Source: Leptothoe sp034932105
Lineage (GTDB): Bacteria; Cyanobacteriota; Cyanobacteriia; Phormidesmidales; Phormidesmidaceae
DNA: 64,000 bases
NCBI RefSeq assembly: GCF_034932105.1
Contig: NZ_JAYGIG010000114.1
Span: forward strand, 124,001-188,000
Direction: 5' to 3'
How positions within the stretch are numbered: the first letter of the stretch is position 1; each line of letters starts with the position of its first letter. Shown here one piece after another: positions 61,481-64,000 of this stretch. A program made the position numbers and the translations under genes. The notes beneath the pieces were generated by a model. That model made no database searches. It worked only from the letters and a program-made list of their open reading frames with translations, and was not told where the DNA came from.

Positions 61481-61801
61481 CTATAGATACTTTTCTAGGG
61501 TATTTGCCAGGGTCGTTTTCGGGACAGCACCAACCACCATGTCAACGCGCTGACCGTCTTTGAAAATCATCAGTGTGGGGATACTGCGGATACCATATTG
61601 ACTAGCAATCTTGGGGTTATCATCCGTATTGACCTTGACAACCTTCACTTTGCCGTCGTACTGCTCAGAGATTTCGTCCACCACGGGGGCAACCATCCGG
61701 CAAGGACCACACCAGGGCGCCCAGAAGTCTACCAGCACCGGCAGCTCACTCTTAATAACTTCTTGGTCGAATGTCGAATCTGTGACTTGTGCTGCTGACA
61801 T
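61481..61801 (-). CDS. trxA: Thioredoxin
   Basis: 106 residues from ATG 61801. The active site WCGPC is in FWAPWCGPCRMVAPVVDEI near residue 32, and the cis-proline segment is SIPTLMIFKDGQ. It is the standard m-type/bacterial thioredoxin length and reduces Calvin-cycle and other target enzymes. The frame extends seven codons upstream, but ATG 61801 has AAGG nearby and fits the family. It is transcribed downstream of guaB3 on the same strand, across 560 bp. Confidence 0.95.
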   Translation of the reverse strand: MSAAQVTDSTFDQEVIKSELPVLVDFWAPWCGPCRMVAPVVDEISEQYDGKVKVVKVNTDDNPKIASQYGIRSIPTLMIFKDGQRVDMVVGAVPKTTLANTLEKYL

Positions 61802-62364
61802 CCTTAAATTCCTTGTTGTCAAATATCAGATTCTTACCATAGCTGATTTTGGCCTGTGACTCATATCAGCACTGAAGAAATCAACCTTAAGAATAACTCG
61901 TTATGAGCGTCTGTATTCTCTGTCAACGTTTTATTACTTATTTGAAATTATGATTGGCCACCTTCCTAGGGGCATCCAAATGCCTAAAACATTGGCATTT
62001 TATCTATATCGGTGCTCCATATAGGAACCGCCTAAACCAAATAGGTTTAGGCGGAGTGTGGTGTGAGGAGTGAACGGAAACTTTCGTCTCCGCTTTCTGT
62101 ACTATTGTAGGTCAAGTTTCAGCTTTTGCCATCCCCTACATCCTAGGTCTGGTGAGGGCTTTACGTTTCGTATTATTGTGTCTGCAAGAAAAAATGGGGG
62201 TGGTGATGGCGGTCATCATGGGCAGTGATGCCGATCATGCTGGGGGATAAATCCTGCCTTCACAAAACAATTTTTTGTTAACTAAGGTTGCCTTTGAAAA
62301 CGTTATTATCATTTCCAAAATAATGGGTTCTTGCTTGACAAAAATTGCCTGTTTTAAACCCAAT
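61802..62364. other. Spacer between guaB3 and trxA with hairpins
   Basis: About 560 bp. A perfect 11-bp hairpin (62028-62038 with 62044-62054) and a smaller one near 61977-62000 (aaatgcc/ggcattt) probably end the guaB3 transcript or lie in the trxA leader. A plus-strand 18-codon frame at 62194-62250 (VIMGSDADH) recalls the start of PurE but is too short to call. Confidence 0.5.
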
Positions 62365-63528
62365 CTATTTGCCCATCCCCAATTGTTGAGCTTTTTGGTA
62401 AACCTTTCCTTCAGTGAGCAATGAAGGGGCAATGACCACCTCTACTTGCTGCATATCCTTCAGATCCTTAGCTCCCAATGTGCCCATGCTCGTTTTTAAT
62501 GCCCCTAGCAAATTATGGGTGCCATCATCCAGACCCGCTGGACCCCTTAAAATCTGCTGCAGGCTGCCGGTGGTCCCCACCTGAATGCGCGTCCCTCGCG
62601 GTAGGACAGGGCTAGGGGTGGCCATCCCCCAATGAAAGCCTCGACCAGGAGCTTCAGCGGCTCTGGCAAAGGGAGAGCCAATCATCACCCCATCGGCACC
62701 AGAGGCAATGGATTTACAGATGTCCCCCCCGGTCACCAGGCCGCCATCGGCAATTACGGGAACATAGCGTCCGGTTTCCCGCTGGTAGTCATCTCGAGCC
62801 GCTGCACAATCTGCGACAGCGGTGGCTTGGGGTACACCCACACCCAGTACCCCCCGTGAGGTACAGGCGGCCCCAGGGCCAATGCCAACGAGTACTCCAG
62901 CAGCTCCAGCCTTCATTAGGTCTAAGGTGACTTCGTAGGTGACGCAGTTGCCCAAAATTACTGGCATGGGCATTTCAGAGCAGAACTTAGCTAAATCTAG
63001 AGGGACTACTGCTTCAGGAGATAGATGGTTGGTGGACACCACTGTTGCCTGAATAAAAACGAGATCGGCCTCGGTGTCAGCTACTGTTTGACCGTATTTA
63101 GCCGCGCCCAAGGGGGTGAGGCTAACCGCTGCAATCCCCCCTTGGGATTTAATATCTGCAATCCGTTGCTGAATTAGTTCTGGTTGTACTGGTTGGGCGT
63201 AGATTTCCTGCATTAGGGGCACAAATGCTTCTTTTCCCACGGATGCGATCCGGTCCAGCACCGGGTTGGGATCGGCGTAACGGGTTTGGATGCCCTCTAG
63301 GTTTAGTACCCCCAAGGCACCCAGCTTTGAGAGTTCCACCGCCATACGAACATCTACTACACCATCCATTGCGCTGGCAATAATGGGAATTTCACGTTCT
63401 ATATTGCCAAGGGTCCAACGGGTGTCGGCCAATTCGGGATCTAGGGTTTTGGGTCCGGGCACCAATGCGATTTCATCAATGCCATAGGCACGTCTTGCTG
63501 TTTTGCCACGACCAAGTTGAATATTCAC
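62365..63528 (-). CDS. guaB3: GuaB3 family IMP dehydrogenase-related protein
   Basis: 387 residues, with no CBS domains. The TIM-barrel nucleotide-binding sites are PIIASAMDGVVD, the catalytic-loop VGIGPGAACTSRGVLGVGVPQATAV (active Cys) and VIADGGLVTGGDICKSIASGADGVMIGSPFARA. The length and start (MNIQLGRGKTARRAYGIDEIALVPG) are those of cyanobacterial/actinobacterial GuaB3, reported as a GMP reductase and not an IMP dehydrogenase. I start at GTG 63528, with GGAGAG four bases upstream. Confidence 0.92.
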   Translation of the reverse strand: MNIQLGRGKTARRAYGIDEIALVPGPKTLDPELADTRWTLGNIEREIPIIASAMDGVVDVRMAVELSKLGALGVLNLEGIQTRYADPNPVLDRIASVGKEAFVPLMQEIYAQPVQPELIQQRIADIKSQGGIAAVSLTPLGAAKYGQTVADTEADLVFIQATVVSTNHLSPEAVVPLDLAKFCSEMPMPVILGNCVTYEVTLDLMKAGAAGVLVGIGPGAACTSRGVLGVGVPQATAVADCAAARDDYQRETGRYVPVIADGGLVTGGDICKSIASGADGVMIGSPFARAAEAPGRGFHWGMATPSPVLPRGTRIQVGTTGSLQQILRGPAGLDDGTHNLLGALKTSMGTLGAKDLKDMQQVEVVIAPSLLTEGKVYQKAQQLGMGK

Positions 63529-63769
63529 TTATCTCTCCTTCCCAAGATCATTAGGTAAGCCTAGCAAAGAAAGAAATCTATTCTCAATTGTTTGTTGCTA
63601 GGTCGCTGAGGAATTTGGGTGAGTCTGTGCCTGTTCTATTGGTTTTCTATTGGTTTCATGACAGCCCGATGCTAATGGACTAATCAGGGTATGCTCGACC
63701 ATAGACTTATGGAATGGATTTCCTTCTAGAGCAAGATCCCTTCCTGTTATTGAGTTATGGGTAACCACC

Positions 63770-64000
63770 GTGAATTTATCTTCACTAAAGTTTTTTAGGA
63801 ATCTGAGGGCTAATAATCGTCAGTTTGCGGTTATTGGTCTAGGGCGCTTTGGTCGAGCGGTCTGCATGACCTTGCATGGTATGGGTTATGAGGTTTTGGG
63901 GATTGATTCTGATGAGTATCGTGTGGCCCAGGTATTGACGGATCAAATCGCTGCCCATGCGGTTCAACTGGATTCAACTCAGCCCTCGGCGTTACAGGAA
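63770..64000 (+). CDS. TrkA/KtrA-type potassium-channel regulatory protein (partial)
   Basis: The frame runs off the window after 77 codons. It opens NLSSLKFFRNLRANNRQ, then FAVIGLGRFGRAVCMTLHGMGYEVLGIDSDEYRV, an RCK_N Rossmann domain with GLGRFG as the nucleotide-binding loop, followed by an LDSTQPSALQE helix. Such proteins (KtrA in cyanobacteria) gate K+ uptake by binding ATP/ADP or NAD(H). The start is GTG 63770; an ATG at 63757 is in another frame and stops early. The rest, and any KtrB partner, lies outside the window. Confidence 0.85.
   Translation, partial: MNLSSLKFFRNLRANNRQFAVIGLGRFGRAVCMTLHGMGYEVLGIDSDEYRVAQVLTDQIAAHAVQLDSTQPSALQE

Noticed and set aside
1..64000. CRISPR array, insertion sequence, prophage or toxin-antitoxin module
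   Set aside because: No regularly spaced repeats, transposase, integrase or phage genes were seen. The rnhB array is coding and has no spacers.

Overview
This window is cyanobacterial chromosome. The signs are repeated HIP1 octamers (GCGATCGC), a ferredoxin-type glutamate synthase, a Psb32-like photosystem II repair protein, a GuaB3 protein, an RNase E with an arginine-rich tail, a group 3 SigF sigma factor, several cyanobacterial DUF families (DUF1997, DUF3285, DUF1802, DUF2301), and the paired clusters asd-dapA-rnj and tig-clpP-clpX. The genus cannot be fixed from the sequence alone. I found no tRNA, rRNA, CRISPR array, insertion sequence or prophage.

Layout. 1-9 kb: a partial small protein; rarA fused to a methyltransferase-like domain; a SWIM zinc-finger gene on the opposite strand; a decayed second copy of the RarA C-terminus; a TPR gene cut by an in-frame TAG; a frameshifted membrane-protein remnant; a PlsC-like acyltransferase. 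This is the most disturbed part. 9-17 kb: FHA protein, dprA, DUF2301 protein, sensor histidine kinase, purN, a 65-residue protein, psb32 and an NAD-type gap. 17-26 kb: DUF1802 protein, glsF, a secreted phosphodiester glycosidase and a PMI-type cupin. 26-32 kb: the str operon (rpsL-rpsG-fusA-tuf-rpsJ), then a LON-domain protein. 32-41 kb, mostly minus strand: asd, dapA, rnj, rne, rnhB and pheA, which join lysine/threonine and phenylalanine synthesis to the main RNA-decay nucleases. 42-48 kb, plus strand: tig-clpP-clpX, an alpha/beta hydrolase and sigF. 48-64 kb: a PGM1-type ATP-grasp ligase, smpB, YciI, a 2H phosphoesterase, tenA, prfB (with its +1 frameshift), a DUF3285-ybeY pair, dgkA, trpG, a metallo-beta-lactamase-like protein without metal ligands, pepP, amiC, a LOG protein, trxA, guaB3 and the start of a TrkA/KtrA protein.

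Most genes are core housekeeping: translation, protein quality control, RNA processing and central nitrogen/carbon metabolism. The most unusual item is rnhB. Its N-terminus carries an in-frame 45-bp minisatellite that repeats the RNase HII catalytic motif DEVGRG about four times. The second is the RarA 3' duplication around an inverted SWIM gene. A wider theme is short exact tandem duplications (10-15 bp), mostly in spacers or over stop codons. Paired arm sequences also mark many intrinsic-terminator-like hairpins.
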